From Synechococcus sp. UW69 (lineage in GTDB: Bacteria > Cyanobacteriota > Cyanobacteriia > PCC-6307 > Cyanobiaceae): a stretch of 64,000 nucleotides of DNA. The stretch is from the NCBI RefSeq assembly GCF_900474185.1, contig NZ_UCNW01000011.1, forward strand, positions 62,001 to 126,000, in the 5' to 3' direction. Of this stretch, positions 9,548 to 19,025 are shown piece after piece. The translations under genes and the position numbers were made by a program. Each line of letters opens with the position of its first letter. Position 1 is the stretch's first letter. A model generated the notes under the pieces. It saw only the letters and a list, made by a program, of their open reading frames with translations, had not been told where the DNA came from and searched no databases.

Positions 9548-10249
9548 TTGCAAGCGGCCCTGGCGACCCGAGAAAGCGCCCTAAGTGTCGGAATCGACCG
9601 TTTCTGGGCCCCCCTGGCGATGTTCACCACCCAGGATCTCGCGCTGCGTCTTCAGTTTCGTGAGCGGCTGGTGCTGCATCCGGAGCATCTGCCCCATCAA
9701 GGACCAGTGATCTTGGCGCCAACGCACCGCGCCCGCTGGGATGCCCTCATGCTGCCGATGGCCGCTGGCCGACGGGTCAGTGGCCGCGACTGTCGCTTCA
9801 TGGTGACAACCACTGAAATGCGTGGGCTGCAGGGATGGTTTCTCCAACGGCTGGGCTGCTTTCCGGTGGACCAGGGACGACCCTCGATGACCACCTTGCG
9901 CCTCGCCATCGATCTTTTGGCCGCCGGACAGCAGCTGGTGATGTTCCCCGAAGGAAGGATCCATCGAACCGACCAGGCCATTCAGCTGTGGCCGGGTCTG
10001 GTGCGTCTGGCTCAGCTCGCCCAGAGCCGAGGCGTTTCCGTTCCTGTCGTTCCCGTCGGGCTCGGGTACAGCCAGGCCCCACCACGGCCCTTCAGCCGGG
10101 CTGCCATTTGTTTCGGTTCCGCCCTGACGGTGCCACCAAAAGGCGAGCGTGAGGCAACACGCCTGTTCAACATCCAATTGGCGGATGCGATGCATACGGC
10201 TGAACAAGCGGCCCGTACTGCCGTTGGCCGACCACTAAAAGGCTTCTAA
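9548..10249 (+). CDS. plsC: PlsC-family acyltransferase
   Basis: Up to 233 residues with a TTG start at 9548; an ATG at 9620 would remove 24 residues. The acyltransferase motifs are present: motif I HRARWD (HX4D), motif III FPEGRIHRT, motif IV VPVGLGY. The family acylates 1-acyl-glycerol-3-phosphate to phosphatidic acid or related glycerolipid acceptors at the inner membrane. Transcribed away from pdxJ. The exact acceptor is not deducible. Confidence 0.82.
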   Translation: MQAALATRESALSVGIDRFWAPLAMFTTQDLALRLQFRERLVLHPEHLPHQGPVILAPTHRARWDALMLPMAAGRRVSGRDCRFMVTTTEMRGLQGWFLQRLGCFPVDQGRPSMTTLRLAIDLLAAGQQLVMFPEGRIHRTDQAIQLWPGLVRLAQLAQSRGVSVPVVPVGLGYSQAPPRPFSRAAICFGSALTVPPKGEREATRLFNIQLADAMHTAEQAARTAVGRPLKGF

Positions 10250-10277
10250 AGTCCGCCAAACTTTTCTTGCTGTTCTC

Positions 10278-10805
10278 ATGGGTTGTCGCGCATTGCTGAC
10301 AGCTGCTGCACTGGTGGCGACCCTGGGTGTCACTGCGGCTCCTGGCATCGCACAAACGTCAGCAGGAAACCGCGTTCTTGCTCAAACCCAGGGTGGATTC
10401 AACCCTGCGGCTGTTCGATCCATGCTCGCCAGCGGCGATGCTGCCGCCAGCCGGGGAGACCTTGCAGCGGCACGGGCTGATTACGACAAGGCCCGTCAAG
10501 CGTCCAAGCAACTGCTGGCCTTCTACCGCGATCTCAGTGGTGCCTTCCGCGGGCTGGACGCGCGCATTCCCCGTGAGATGGACAACAAGGGCCGTGAAGC
10601 CCTCGAGCTGCTGGCCGAAACCAACCTGAGGCTTGCAGCCTTGTTCCGTCGCCAAAACCAGCCGGAGGTGGCTGTTCCAGTGCTGGTCGAGGTGGTCAAG
10701 CTGATGACACCCGCCAAGCCCCAGGGTCAGCAGGCCTACCAAAGCCTTCTGGAACTGGGCTTTGTCGAAACGGAATTCCGAGGTGCATCTGCAGCCGGCC
10801 AATAA
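10278..10805 (+). CDS. Secreted or periplasmic conserved hypothetical protein
   Basis: 175 residues. Residues 1-26 form a signal peptide (hydrophobic LLTAAALVATLG, then AAPGIAQ). The mature part is rich in Ala, Leu, Arg and Gln helices, with an ASGDAAASRGDLAAARADYD segment resembling a helical or TPR-like repeat. It starts 28 bases after the acyltransferase, so an operon is possible. No enzyme motif is seen. Confidence 0.7.
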   Translation: MGCRALLTAAALVATLGVTAAPGIAQTSAGNRVLAQTQGGFNPAAVRSMLASGDAAASRGDLAAARADYDKARQASKQLLAFYRDLSGAFRGLDARIPREMDNKGREALELLAETNLRLAALFRRQNQPEVAVPVLVEVVKLMTPAKPQGQQAYQSLLELGFVETEFRGASAAGQ

Positions 10806-10853
10806 GCCGGTCTGTCAGCATCTGAGCCAGTTCCCACTTGCGCAACCACCGCC

Positions 10854-11102
10854 ATGGTGCAGCCGGATGCCGTTGAAGCCGCGATCCAACAGGTCATTCC
10901 AGACGCCAAGGTCACCGTTGAGGATCTGACCGGCGGCGGTGACCACCTCCAAGTGACGGTTGTGTCGTCCGCTTTTGCGGGCCTCTCACGCATCCGTCAG
11001 CATCAGATGGTCTACGGCGCTCTGCAGCAAGAATTGGCAAGCGAGGCGATTCATGCCCTCGCGCTCAACACCTCAACTCCTTCGGACGCTGCGTCCGCTT
11101 AA
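10854..11102 (+). CDS. BolA-family protein
   Basis: 82 residues with the BolA fold signature: an N-terminal helix ([12 protein letters not shown]), a [12 protein letters not shown] strand block, then [14 protein letters not shown] with the conserved histidine expected to take part in [2Fe-2S] ligation. BolA proteins pair with CGFS monothiol glutaredoxins in iron-sulfur trafficking and iron sensing. The partner glutaredoxin is the next gene, 20 bases on, which supports the call. Confidence 0.9.
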   Translation: MVQPDAVEAAIQQVIPDAKVTVEDLTGGGDHLQVTVVSSAFAGLSRIRQHQMVYGALQQELASEAIHALALNTSTPSDAASA

Positions 11103-11122
11103 CGCTCAACCCACGATCAACG

Positions 11123-11446
11123 ATGGACCCTTCCACCAAAGCTCGAATCGAAACTCTGGTCGCCTCCAGCCCGATCTTCGTGTTCATGAAGGGCTCCAAG
11201 TTGATGCCCCAGTGCGGTTTCTCAAACAACGTGGTCCAAATCCTGCACTCCCTCGGTGTGGCATTCGAGACATTCGATGTTCTTTCCGATATGGAAATTC
11301 GCCAGGGAATCAAGGACTTTTCCAGCTGGCCCACCATTCCCCAGGTTTACGTGAACGGGGAATTCATGGGCGGCTCTGACATCCTGATCGAGATGTACAA
11401 CTCCGGCGAACTCAGGGAAAAATTGGAAATTGCTCTGGCGAGCTAA
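11123..11446 (+). CDS. grxD: Monothiol glutaredoxin, Grx4/Grx3 family (CGFS)
   Basis: 107 residues. VFMKGSKLMPQCGFSNNVVQ contains the CGFS active site; the cis-Pro block WPTIPQVYVNGEFMGGSDI and the final acidic helix are also present. The protein carries a glutathione-ligated [2Fe-2S] cluster and passes it on together with BolA. Co-directional with bolA and probably in the same operon. Confidence 0.95.
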   Translation: MDPSTKARIETLVASSPIFVFMKGSKLMPQCGFSNNVVQILHSLGVAFETFDVLSDMEIRQGIKDFSSWPTIPQVYVNGEFMGGSDILIEMYNSGELREKLEIALAS

Positions 11447-11447
11447 C

Positions 11448-11720
11448 TCAATAGCCCCGGGGATGCTGCATATACAAAGTGCTGACATCCCCGTCAGGGC
11501 CAATAAAGCTGGAGGGATCCATGATCCAGCGATCGATCAATTGCTCAAGGCGATGCTGAGAACGAGGGTCAAGAGAACCTGATTTTCTCAAGGCATGCAG
11601 ATAGCCGTCGGAGTACAGCCGCAGCTCCGAAGGGGTGTGATAGCGCGTGGTCAGCTCCTGGCAGGCATCGCACAGCGACTGGAAATGACGGATAGCTTCA
11701 GGGTCGTCGAGTGATGTCAT
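11448..11720 (-). CDS. Cyanobacterial conserved hypothetical protein (DUF6761-like)
   Basis: 90 residues from MTSLDDPEAI. All-helical, with LCDACQELTTRYHTPSELRL, then a YSDGYLHALRKSG segment and a C-terminal MDPSSFIGPDGDVSTLYM. A small family found in cyanobacteria; function unknown. Convergent with grxD, with stops one base apart. A start three codons further up (11729) is possible. Confidence 0.75.
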   Translation of the reverse strand: MTSLDDPEAIRHFQSLCDACQELTTRYHTPSELRLYSDGYLHALRKSGSLDPRSQHRLEQLIDRWIMDPSSFIGPDGDVSTLYMQHPRGY

Positions 11721-11794
11721 GAGATGCAACAGCAGCCCCTGTTACCAGCCTGCCAGGAAATTCGGCTTAGCGTAGGCGCGCCTGAGCCGATCCA

Positions 11795-12562
11795 GTGACC
11801 TCCACTCCCCACAACCTTTCGGCTGAAACGTCTGCAGCCAGCTCCGATTCGGTTGTGATGCCAACCTCAAACACCGGTCAGGAGCCTTCTCGGGTCTTGG
11901 TGGTCGAGCCGCATCCAACCCTGCGCACGGTGCTGGTCCAGCGGCTCCGTCATGACGGACATCTCACGGCAGCTGTTGCCAATGCCGTTGAAGCTTTGGA
12001 GGTCTGTCAGGAACAGTCTCCCGATCTGTTGGTCAGCGCGGAACTGCTGGAGCGGAGCTCTGCACTCCGTCTGGCCGAACAGCTGCGATGCCCTGTGATT
12101 GTGCTGACGGCACGTACCGGTGCAGAACCAGTGGTGGGCCTGCTGGATGACGGCGCCGATGATGTGTTGCGCAAGCCTTTCGGTCTTGAGGAATTGGCCG
12201 CCCGTTGCCGCACCCTGCTCAAGCGGGGGCACAGCGGTCTGCAGGAACGGGTCACCGTCGGACCGCTCGAAGTGCATCTGCTGCTGCGCCAAGTGACGCT
12301 GAGGGAGCAGCCGGTGGAGCTCAGCCCTCGCGAATTCGCCCTGCTTTGTGCCCTTTTGATGCCCCCTGGGCTGGTGCGTAGCCGACAGGAACTGCTGCGG
12401 ATGGCCTGGCCACCCTTCAGTGGCGGCCCCCGCTCCGTGGACACCCAGGTGCTGACCCTGCGCCGCAAGTTGGAACAGGCTGGTCTGGGCGAGGGCGGTG
12501 GAATCACCACCGTGCGTCAGCGGGGCTATCGCTTCAGCCTGGACAACCTGCCGGCGAGCTAG
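11795..12562 (+). CDS. OmpR/PhoB-type response regulator with an atypical receiver
   Basis: 255 residues. A receiver-like domain spans about 33-145 and a winged-helix DNA-binding domain about 155-250 (LSPREFALLCALL, RSVDTQVLTLRRKLEQ, GYRFSL). The receiver lacks the usual phosphorylation site: the acidic pair at the start of the domain is reduced to VVEPH, and the residue where the Asp is expected (PDLLVSAELLE) is Ala. The late Thr (VIVLTAR) and Lys (LRKPF) remain. This points to a phosphorylation-independent regulator. A later start at residue 22 (MPTSNT) is possible. The target is unknown. Confidence 0.85.
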   Translation: MTSTPHNLSAETSAASSDSVVMPTSNTGQEPSRVLVVEPHPTLRTVLVQRLRHDGHLTAAVANAVEALEVCQEQSPDLLVSAELLERSSALRLAEQLRCPVIVLTARTGAEPVVGLLDDGADDVLRKPFGLEELAARCRTLLKRGHSGLQERVTVGPLEVHLLLRQVTLREQPVELSPREFALLCALLMPPGLVRSRQELLRMAWPPFSGGPRSVDTQVLTLRRKLEQAGLGEGGGITTVRQRGYRFSLDNLPAS

Positions 12563-13087
12563 ATCAGGTGTCGTCATTCCAGTCAGAGACTGGATTCTTA
12601 CCGTCGTTGGATGAGTTGAAATCGACGTTCTCACAACCCTGGGATGTTTGCTCACACCAGTAGGGGAACGCCAAGAGTCACCGCAAGGGATCGCTTACAA
12701 GCAGCCACGAGGAGACGACAAAATCCCACCGCTCCATCACGAATCACCGCCAGGGCAGCATTCAGAGAGATTCGCTTATGCCTTCCGAGTGGAGGCGGAT
12801 TGATTTCTTCAGTTGAGCCTCTTTAGGCGGGACCAAATGGTGTGAGGTCACCCAACCCAATTCACAGACGTGGTTCAAACAGACTTTGACCTGAACCGTT
12901 CCACAGGGGAGGTTTGTTAGCTCGGTTGTCATCCCATAAGACCAACTGGGTCGATTTGAGCGTCTTGAAGCGACTTGGCAACCGCAAACATCTGAACGAA
13001 ATCAAGAGTTGTTTCCAGCCCAGGCGCAGTTGATTTATCCGTTCACACGGGTAACCATGGCGGGGTCGACACCCGGGAGCCCCCGCC
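12563..13087. other. Intergenic stretch without a convincing gene
   Basis: About 525 bases after the response regulator. A short perfect hairpin CCAGTC/GACTGG lies at about 12580-12594 without a T-run. Several short frames are open but none has a coding look. No promoter could be placed with confidence. Confidence 0.5.
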
Positions 13088-13225
13088 GTGATCGGATTAA
13101 CCAGGATTTATTGCAACCAAGGAGAGAAGTTTCTCCTCATCGATGTCGTTTCTGAAGACGCCCCCAAGACGTCGGAAGAGCTTGCCAATGAAGGCTGGGA
13201 GATCGAAGCAGAAATACCTGTCTGA
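13088..13225 (+). CDS. Small hypothetical protein (45 aa)
   Basis: GTG start, 45 codons: VIGLTRIYCNQGEKFLLIDV, then an acidic part with SEELANEGWEIEAEIPV. Composition and hydrophobic/charged pattern look like a real short protein. Directly downstream another frame (about 13223-13413) also reads protein-like (GYSTYAAQRLPGHFPNGFKA) without a start codon, which suggests a decayed or frameshifted neighbour. Function unknown. Confidence 0.4.
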   Translation: MIGLTRIYCNQGEKFLLIDVVSEDAPKTSEELANEGWEIEAEIPV

Positions 13226-13531
13226 AATCAGTCGACGATCACCACGTCAGCCCTGGGGCGACCGTTACAGACGGCTACAGCACCTATGCCGCCCAGAGGC
13301 TTCCCGGTCACTTTCCCAATGGTTTCAAAGCACTGGTTGAAGTGCCGGCGATCGGTGCGATCTGGATGGCTGCATCGATCACCACAAAGCTGATCAGTAC
13401 AGGACAAAGGTGAGCATTGATGAGGCCTTTGACTTTGCTCATTGGGTTGGCCTGGCTGGATTCAGCCTTGTCTCCACATCTTCGATGGACGGACTTGTGC
13501 CTGGGTATCCCCAAGCGGTTCTGCGGCATAG

Positions 13532-13753
13532 ATGGCTGTGATGGTTCACAGTGAAGGGGTACTTCGGTCCGAGGACCCAGCGCGAACACTCAATAACGAA
13601 ATTTCAGAGCTTCAGGCCCGAGTTGCATTCCCTCAACACTGGAGCAGCGGAGAGCACGCGCAGCACATTGAGAAACTCCGCCAGCTCCAATACCAAAAGC
13701 AGCAGCTGGTTTCCGAATCAAGGCAAGCTCATATGGAGCGAAACCATTACTGA
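13532..13753 (+). CDS. Small helical hypothetical protein (73 aa)
   Basis: 73 residues, strongly helical and charged (RTLNNEISELQARVAF, HIEKLRQLQYQKQQLV), probably a short coiled coil. It runs into the DUF1651 frame, its stop overlapping the first codons of that gene (see next entry). Function unknown. Confidence 0.5.
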   Translation: MAVMVHSEGVLRSEDPARTLNNEISELQARVAFPQHWSSGEHAQHIEKLRQLQYQKQQLVSESRQAHMERNHY

Positions 13754-14009
13754 AGATCTTTCCTACAAAACTGAAGGCGCTTGGCTAAGCAATGAGCCAC
13801 AGCAGATGTTCTGCCAGTTCACAAGCCATCGGGATGGCTCTCGAAATGAATTAATTTGCCTGCGCAATTTTCATTGGCGACCACCTGATGATCCAATCCC
13901 CCAGGGCAGTCAGCTGATGACGCGCCAAGAGGCTTTGGAGAAATGGAACACGCTCAAGTCGATGGGCTGGAAAAAATGTGCTGGCCCCCTGCAGCAAGGC
14001 ACTCTCTGA
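13746..14009 (+). CDS. DUF1651 family protein, start unclear
   Basis: The frame ending at 14009 carries the DUF1651 pattern of marine picocyanobacteria: GAWLSNEPQQMFCQF, RNFHWRPPDDP, then LMTRQEALEKWNTLKSMGWK. The open frame reaches back to 13551, but that part is the shadow of the 73-aa gene. No ATG, GTG or TTG lies between the two, so translation would need a rare ATT start at 13746 (overlapping the upstream TGA), a frameshift from the preceding gene, or the gene is damaged at its 5' end. Confidence 0.55.
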   Translation: MTEDLSYKTEGAWLSNEPQQMFCQFTSHRDGSRNELICLRNFHWRPPDDPIPQGSQLMTRQEALEKWNTLKSMGWKKCAGPLQQGTL

Positions 14010-14192
14010 GAATCAACTGCCGCTGAATCTGCTTGAGCTGACAGACCAGTTGCGATTCGGCGTTAACGAACCAGACGTCTTCGCCGGATTTCTGCACCGG
14101 AGGAGGGGTAGGGATAGTCCTTGGTTTCCGCAGTGTTGAAGCCTGTATCAATCACAAAGCCACCGAGAAGCACGATCCGGGGCTTTCTTTCG
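14010..14192. other. Short intergenic stretch
   Basis: Short minus-strand frames are open here but nothing has coding character, and no hairpin with a T-run is seen. Confidence 0.4.
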
Positions 14193-14747
14193 TCAGCCTG
14201 GATAACCTGCAGGCAAGCCGATCCAGCCTTGAGCCAGGGCCAGGGAAGCAAGCAGTTCGCCGGCAATCATCATCACGGCTAGGCCAGCCAAGAGCTGATA
14301 GGTCCAGGGTGGTGTCAAACGCCCGATGCCCTTGGTCGACACATTGGTGTTGGCCGCCAGCAGAGCCAGGAATCGATCAAAGCGCTCGATGCGTTGCGGC
14401 AACAGCTGGTGACGAAGATCGGCTGCCTTCACGTAATACACCGTTCCGCCCTGACTGGTGCCGACGGGAACCAAGCCACGGATGTCCTGCCAACGCATGG
14501 TCCAGCCGCGGCGCAGCAACCAGCGGATCCAGGCGGGGTAACGCACCTGAATTCCCTCGGCATCGGTCTCCACCCGTTCACTCAACAAACCGATCACCAA
14601 CACCAGGCCCAGCAGCAGCCCTGCCACCATCAGCCATCGAAGCTCAGCAGGAGCGAGCAACGGCAAGGGCAACACCAAGGCCCCATAGAGGCTGAGCAGG
14701 GTGAAGCGGATCAGGGGTGATAGGCCGAAGCGTTCGATGCCGGTCAT
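14193..14747 (-). CDS. Cyanobacterial conserved membrane protein
   Basis: 184 residues. Two hydrophobic segments near the N-terminus (about 13-32 and 37-54), a soluble PH-like middle with WQDIRGLVPVGTSQGG and YYVKAADLRHQLLPQRIERF, and a third membrane segment at about 150-172. The middle looks like the YdbS/PH-type domain of small membrane proteins. Its ATG overlaps the stop of the upstream gene (14744) by four bases. Function unknown. Confidence 0.7.
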   Translation of the reverse strand: MTGIERFGLSPLIRFTLLSLYGALVLPLPLLAPAELRWLMVAGLLLGLVLVIGLLSERVETDAEGIQVRYPAWIRWLLRRGWTMRWQDIRGLVPVGTSQGGTVYYVKAADLRHQLLPQRIERFDRFLALLAANTNVSTKGIGRLTPPWTYQLLAGLAVMMIAGELLASLALAQGWIGLPAGYPG

Positions 14748-15028
14748 CGGTCGTCCGGGGACCCCGGCAGCGGTTCGATCAGTTCGGAGGGTTGGTAGGT
14801 GCCACCAAACACCTCCTGTTCACGGCCTTTCCAGAACTGTCCCAGACGCATTAGATCGGCGTGGGCCTCCTGCACCTTCTCGAGATACAGCTGAGGATCC
14901 ATCGAGTCTTTGGCTTCCTTGAGTTTTTTGAGACGCAGCATCTGCAGATTCCAGGGCTTGCTGAGCTCACCCCTCTGTTCGAGGTAGCGGGCCAGATCTT
15001 CCGACGACGGCTGAAACTCAGGCGACAT
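14744..15028 (-). CDS. Cyanobacterial conserved hypothetical protein (94 aa)
   Basis: 94 residues, soluble, mostly helical: SSEDLARYLEQRGELSKPWN, then LKKLKEAKDSMDPQLYLEKV, QEAHADLMRLGQFWKGREQEV and a Pro-rich tail. It lies between crtH and the membrane protein on the same strand and overlaps the latter by four bases. No known motif. Confidence 0.7.
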   Translation of the reverse strand: MSPEFQPSSEDLARYLEQRGELSKPWNLQMLRLKKLKEAKDSMDPQLYLEKVQEAHADLMRLGQFWKGREQEVFGGTYQPSELIEPLPGSPDDR

Positions 15029-15063
15029 CCCAACTCCTAGATGAAATCACGCTAAGCAAAAGA

Positions 15064-16620
15064 TCAGGCCGGCAGCGCCCAGGGGTTCAGGCCCAGATCG
15101 GCCCCAACCCGATGGGCACAGGCAAACCCACTGAAGGCCACAGCATTCAGACCCTGGCCGGGGAAACAGGAATCACCCACGCAATAGAGGTTCTTCAGTC
15201 CGGTGCGGTTGAACGGCATCGGCAGCAGACCCGGGAGCTGCATCGCCGGGATCGGGCCGTAGCTGCCCTGAAAGCGACCAAGAAAACGCCGGTGGCTGCG
15301 GGGCGTGCCGATCTCCTTGTGGGTGATGGCCTCCGCAAGGCCGGGCAGGACCGCCTCGAGTCGCTGGATCAATCGCGCGGCATCGGCTTCCTTTTTCTCC
15401 CGGTACTGACTGGGAGATAGCCCTTGCCAGGCCTGCATCGATGAAGGCGTGAAGGTGTGGACGATGTGATGGCCAGCCGGGGCCAGATCCGGATCCAAAA
15501 GCGAAGGCATCGACACGAAGATGACCCCCTGCTCGTCTTCCATCCGGCTCCATTCTTCGAGAAGCAGGTGGTGGCAGTGGGTGCCGGCCGGAATTAGATC
15601 GGCCCGAACGCCCAGATGCAGCGAGAGGAAGGACGGCGAAGGCACATAGCGCTTGCGCCAGAACTGCTCCTTGTCAGGCGTGTGGGCAGCATCAACCAGG
15701 GCCTGGCCAGAGCGGCGCTTTTCATCACCATCACCCGAGAAGGTGTCCCATCGGGTGGCATTGGAGATCACCCGCTTGGCATGGATGATCTCGCCATCGG
15801 CCAGTTTCACGCCCACCGCCTGATCGTTCTCGATCAGGACCTCGGTGACCCGAGCCTTGTAGCGAATGGCGCCACCGTGGCGTTCCAATCCCTGCACCAG
15901 CTTTTCGGCGATCACGCCGACGCCTCCTTTGGGGTAATTGATCCCCCCCGCATGGCGATCGGAAAACACCATGCCGGCATTGATCATCGGCGTGCGATCC
16001 GCCGGCATCACCGACCAGCAGAAGCACTCGATATCGATGAACTTCAACAGCTGCTCGTCCTTGATGTGCTGGCGAGCCACCGCTCCGACATTGAACGGCA
16101 GCCAGCGAGCTAGGCCTAAGCAGGCCAGTGGCGCTTTAAAGAACACCTTGGTCAGATAGGCCGGATCCTCCAGGGACAGCAGCGGCATGGCGTCCAAGCA
16201 GTTGAACACCTGCCAACAGGTGTCGTAAAAGCGGCGGATTCCCTCGGCCTCGTGGGGAAACCGTGCCGTGAGATCAGCGATGAACTGCTCGTAGTCGCGA
16301 TCCACCGCGATGCGCAGGCCACCGGGCATGTGGTACTCCAGCTGGGCGGAGTCGGGAATGGTGTCGCAGTGCTCGCCCACGTCCGCCAAGGCCCGAGTGA
16401 GCAGGTTGGTGTATCCCTTCGTCCCGAAGCCGAAAATCATCGAGGCCCCAACGTCAAAGGTGTAGCCCTCACGCTTGAAGGCTCCCCCACTGCCGCCGGG
16501 GATCACATACCTCTCCAAGACAAGAGTCTTGGCTCCTTTCGCCGCCAACTGACTGGCGGTGACCAAGCCACCGATGCCTGAACCGATCACAACGGCATCC
16601 CACTGCTGCTTCTCGCTCAT
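15064..16620 (-). CDS. crtH: Carotenoid isomerase (CrtISO/CrtH)
   Basis: 518 residues, full length for the family. An FAD-binding oxidoreductase that converts poly-cis-lycopene (prolycopene) to all-trans-lycopene, ahead of cyclisation. The dinucleotide motif VVIGSGIGGLVTASQLA starts at residue 10, followed by GGSGGAFKREGYTFDVGAS. Further blocks are GGINYPKGGVGVIAEKL, TPRSHRRFLGRFQGSYG and a C-terminal NLYCVGDSCFPGQGLNAVAF. Membrane-associated enzyme of carotenoid synthesis. No damage seen. Confidence 0.93.
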   Translation of the reverse strand: MSEKQQWDAVVIGSGIGGLVTASQLAAKGAKTLVLERYVIPGGSGGAFKREGYTFDVGASMIFGFGTKGYTNLLTRALADVGEHCDTIPDSAQLEYHMPGGLRIAVDRDYEQFIADLTARFPHEAEGIRRFYDTCWQVFNCLDAMPLLSLEDPAYLTKVFFKAPLACLGLARWLPFNVGAVARQHIKDEQLLKFIDIECFCWSVMPADRTPMINAGMVFSDRHAGGINYPKGGVGVIAEKLVQGLERHGGAIRYKARVTEVLIENDQAVGVKLADGEIIHAKRVISNATRWDTFSGDGDEKRRSGQALVDAAHTPDKEQFWRKRYVPSPSFLSLHLGVRADLIPAGTHCHHLLLEEWSRMEDEQGVIFVSMPSLLDPDLAPAGHHIVHTFTPSSMQAWQGLSPSQYREKKEADAARLIQRLEAVLPGLAEAITHKEIGTPRSHRRFLGRFQGSYGPIPAMQLPGLLPMPFNRTGLKNLYCVGDSCFPGQGLNAVAFSGFACAHRVGADLGLNPWALPA

Positions 16621-16643
16621 GGCATCGCTTCTTTGAAGTGACG

Positions 16644-17609
16644 CTAAGGGGCCGTCTGCGGCCTTGGATCCGGACGATGAATCGGCGGCATCACCGTGAG
16701 GATCACTTCAGAGCGCACCGGCCGCCCGAGTTCGGCACTGCAACGGGCATCAATGTGATGGCGCAGCCCATCAATCACCCAACTTTCCTGGGGCTGCAGA
16801 GGATTGATGTAGACCACGACAAAGGCTGTACGGCCCAACTGCTGCACGGTGAAGTCCATCATTTGCAACTGAAGCCCCACCAGTTCCTGCATCAACACAA
16901 CCCGGGTGCGCTGCAACACATCCGGGTCGGCGGCGCACCCGGCGGCCTGGGCCATGGCATCACGCAGCGCCGCCAAGGGTTCGCGCAACAAGGCCAGGCT
17001 GACCGCAAGCACCAGCAGTGCATCGGTAATCGGCGCCAGCGCGGAAAGCGGCGTTGCCAGCAACAACGGAGAGGCCAGCAGGGCCAGGCCTGTGGCCAGG
17101 GTGATCACCGCATCGATCCGAGCATTACGGGCCTCCGTCAACAGCAATAGGGACACTCCCCCGGTGCGGCGCCAATCCCGCCGATGCCGCCAGGCCAAAA
17201 GCCCGCACAGCGCTGTCATCAGAACGGTGTAAAGCCCCACCGGTTCCAGATGCAGAGGAGCAATGCTGGAGCCCCGCCACCAGTCGATCAGGGTGGAGCA
17301 AGCGCTGCCGACGCCAAAGCCGATCACCCCCAGCAGCACCAGGGAGCGGAACAACACATACAGGGCCTCCTGCCCCTCATAGCCATAGGGCCAGGCTCGA
17401 TCCGGGGGACGCACAACATTCATGCTGATGCGGCTGGCAATCAACGATGAACCCACCAGCACACCGGAATAGAGACCGTCCAACAGCAGGGCCGACGAAC
17501 CGGTCAGCACATGGGCGGAAAACCCGGCGAGTGCCATCACTGCATTGGCTCCGACCCCAAAGCGCAGCGAGCGCTGTTCGATCCGGCGAGCCTCAGCAGG
17601 GGTGTTCAT
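16644..17609 (-). CDS. Cation diffusion facilitator family transporter (atypical)
   Basis: 321 residues, with about six membrane segments between residues 20 and 205 and a soluble C-terminal domain ([20 protein letters not shown], later FVVVYINPL). Architecture and length match CDF metal-proton antiporters. The usual HxxxD metal site is altered: the second helix reads LLLDGLYSG and the fifth [11 protein letters not shown], each keeping one Asp but not the second ligand. Transport specificity is therefore doubtful. Its ATG overlaps the trmFO stop by four bases. Confidence 0.7.
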   Translation of the reverse strand: MNTPAEARRIEQRSLRFGVGANAVMALAGFSAHVLTGSSALLLDGLYSGVLVGSSLIASRISMNVVRPPDRAWPYGYEGQEALYVLFRSLVLLGVIGFGVGSACSTLIDWWRGSSIAPLHLEPVGLYTVLMTALCGLLAWRHRRDWRRTGGVSLLLLTEARNARIDAVITLATGLALLASPLLLATPLSALAPITDALLVLAVSLALLREPLAALRDAMAQAAGCAADPDVLQRTRVVLMQELVGLQLQMMDFTVQQLGRTAFVVVYINPLQPQESWVIDGLRHHIDARCSAELGRPVRSEVILTVMPPIHRPDPRPQTAP

Positions 17610-18976
17610 ACCGTCAGAGTCTCGGGTTGAAGGGCCTGCACCGGCTCTAGGTCATGCAAGGCGCGATCGCGGTAAGCGCCATAGCGGGCTCGCTTGTCGC
17701 GGATCCGCTCCGGTAGATCGGGCAAAAGTCCAAAATTGGGGGGCATCGGCTGAAATTTCGCGGTGGGCGCCTCGCTAACGAAATGGGTGAGGGCTCCACT
17801 CATGCAGGTCGATGGCAGATCAATGGGCTCAAGCCCCCGGGCCAACCGAGCCGCATTGGTGCCGGCCAACCAGCCACCGGCAACGGCGGCGGCATAGCCC
17901 TCGGTGCCCGTGATCTGACCAGCAGCCAAGAGGGTGGGACGCTGGCGGAATTGCAGCGTGGGCTGCAGCAGCTGCGGCGATTCAAGAAAGGTGTTGCGGT
18001 GCATCACACCGAACCGCACGAATTCCGCCTGGCCCAACCCAGGAATCATCTGAAGAACACGCTTCTGCTCTCCCCATTTGAGATTCGTCTGGAAGCCCAC
18101 CAGATTCCACAGACGACCATCCTTGTCTTCCTGCCGCAGCTGAACCACGGCGTAGGCGCGCTTGGCCCGGCGCACGTCGCGATCATTCACATCACCCCAA
18201 CGAGGGTCCCAGAGCCCGATCGGCTTCAACGGGCCGTAGCGCATGGTGTCTTCACCCCGACGGGCCAGCTCCTCAATCGGCAAACAGCCCTCAAAGAAGG
18301 TGGCGTCGTTCTGATCAAAGTCCTTGAGTTCGGCCTGTTCGGCTTCGAGCAAGGCCTGGCGGAAGGCCAGGTATTGCTCCTTGTCCATGGGGCAGTTGAT
18401 GTAGTCCGCATCACCCTTGTCGTAGCGGCTAGCGCGAAAAGCCACCGACAGATCAATGCTGTCGCCATGGACGATTGGGCTCGCCGCATCAAAGAAGTGG
18501 CAATCAGCTCGGCCGGTGAAACAGCGCAGATCCTCCGCGAGGGGTTCACTGGTGAGCGGCCCCGTCGCCAGCACCGTGATCGCATCAGCCGGCGGCAGGG
18601 TGTGCTGCTCGCGGCGTTCAATCGTGACCAGAGGGTGTTGATCCAGAACTTCAGTCAGCGCAGCGCTGTAGCGACCGCGATCGACGGCCAACGCCCCACC
18701 CGCCGGGACAGCGTGGGTGTCGGCCGTGCCGATCACGAGGGATCCCAGCCGACGCAGCTCCTCCTGCAGCAAACCCGCTGCACGGTCGCTGCTCAGGGCG
18801 CCGAAACTGTTGCTGCAGACCAACTCAGCGAAGTCGCTGCTGTGGTGGGCGGGAGATCGTCGAATCGGACGCATCTCCACCAGGGTGACTGCAACCCCAG
18901 CACGGGCGATCTGCCAAGCCGCTTCGGTACCGGCAAGACCGGCACCGAGCACAGTGACATGTGGAGATTGAGACAA
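17606..18976 (-). CDS. trmFO: Methylenetetrahydrofolate-tRNA-(uracil-5-)-methyltransferase TrmFO
   Basis: 456 residues. FAD-dependent enzyme that makes m5U54 in the T-loop of tRNA using methylene-THF as carbon donor. Rossmann motif [18 protein letters not shown] at residues 8-25; the [11 protein letters not shown] signature has the reactive Cys54; [12 protein letters not shown] holds the second conserved Cys; FETNLKW-like [14 protein letters not shown] and [19 protein letters not shown] are typical C-terminal blocks. It sits upstream of the CDF gene with a four-base overlap. Confidence 0.95.
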   Translation of the reverse strand: MSQSPHVTVLGAGLAGTEAAWQIARAGVAVTLVEMRPIRRSPAHHSSDFAELVCSNSFGALSSDRAAGLLQEELRRLGSLVIGTADTHAVPAGGALAVDRGRYSAALTEVLDQHPLVTIERREQHTLPPADAITVLATGPLTSEPLAEDLRCFTGRADCHFFDAASPIVHGDSIDLSVAFRASRYDKGDADYINCPMDKEQYLAFRQALLEAEQAELKDFDQNDATFFEGCLPIEELARRGEDTMRYGPLKPIGLWDPRWGDVNDRDVRRAKRAYAVVQLRQEDKDGRLWNLVGFQTNLKWGEQKRVLQMIPGLGQAEFVRFGVMHRNTFLESPQLLQPTLQFRQRPTLLAAGQITGTEGYAAAVAGGWLAGTNAARLARGLEPIDLPSTCMSGALTHFVSEAPTAKFQPMPPNFGLLPDLPERIRDKRARYGAYRDRALHDLEPVQALQPETLTV

Positions 18977-19025
18977 CCAGCTGCATCAAGCAGCCTTCAG
19001 CCTACGAAGCTTGCTCGCCTGTGAA

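Noticed and set aside
17783-19024. 413-codon plus-strand open frame
   Set aside because: Exactly antisense to trmFO, without recognisable domains.
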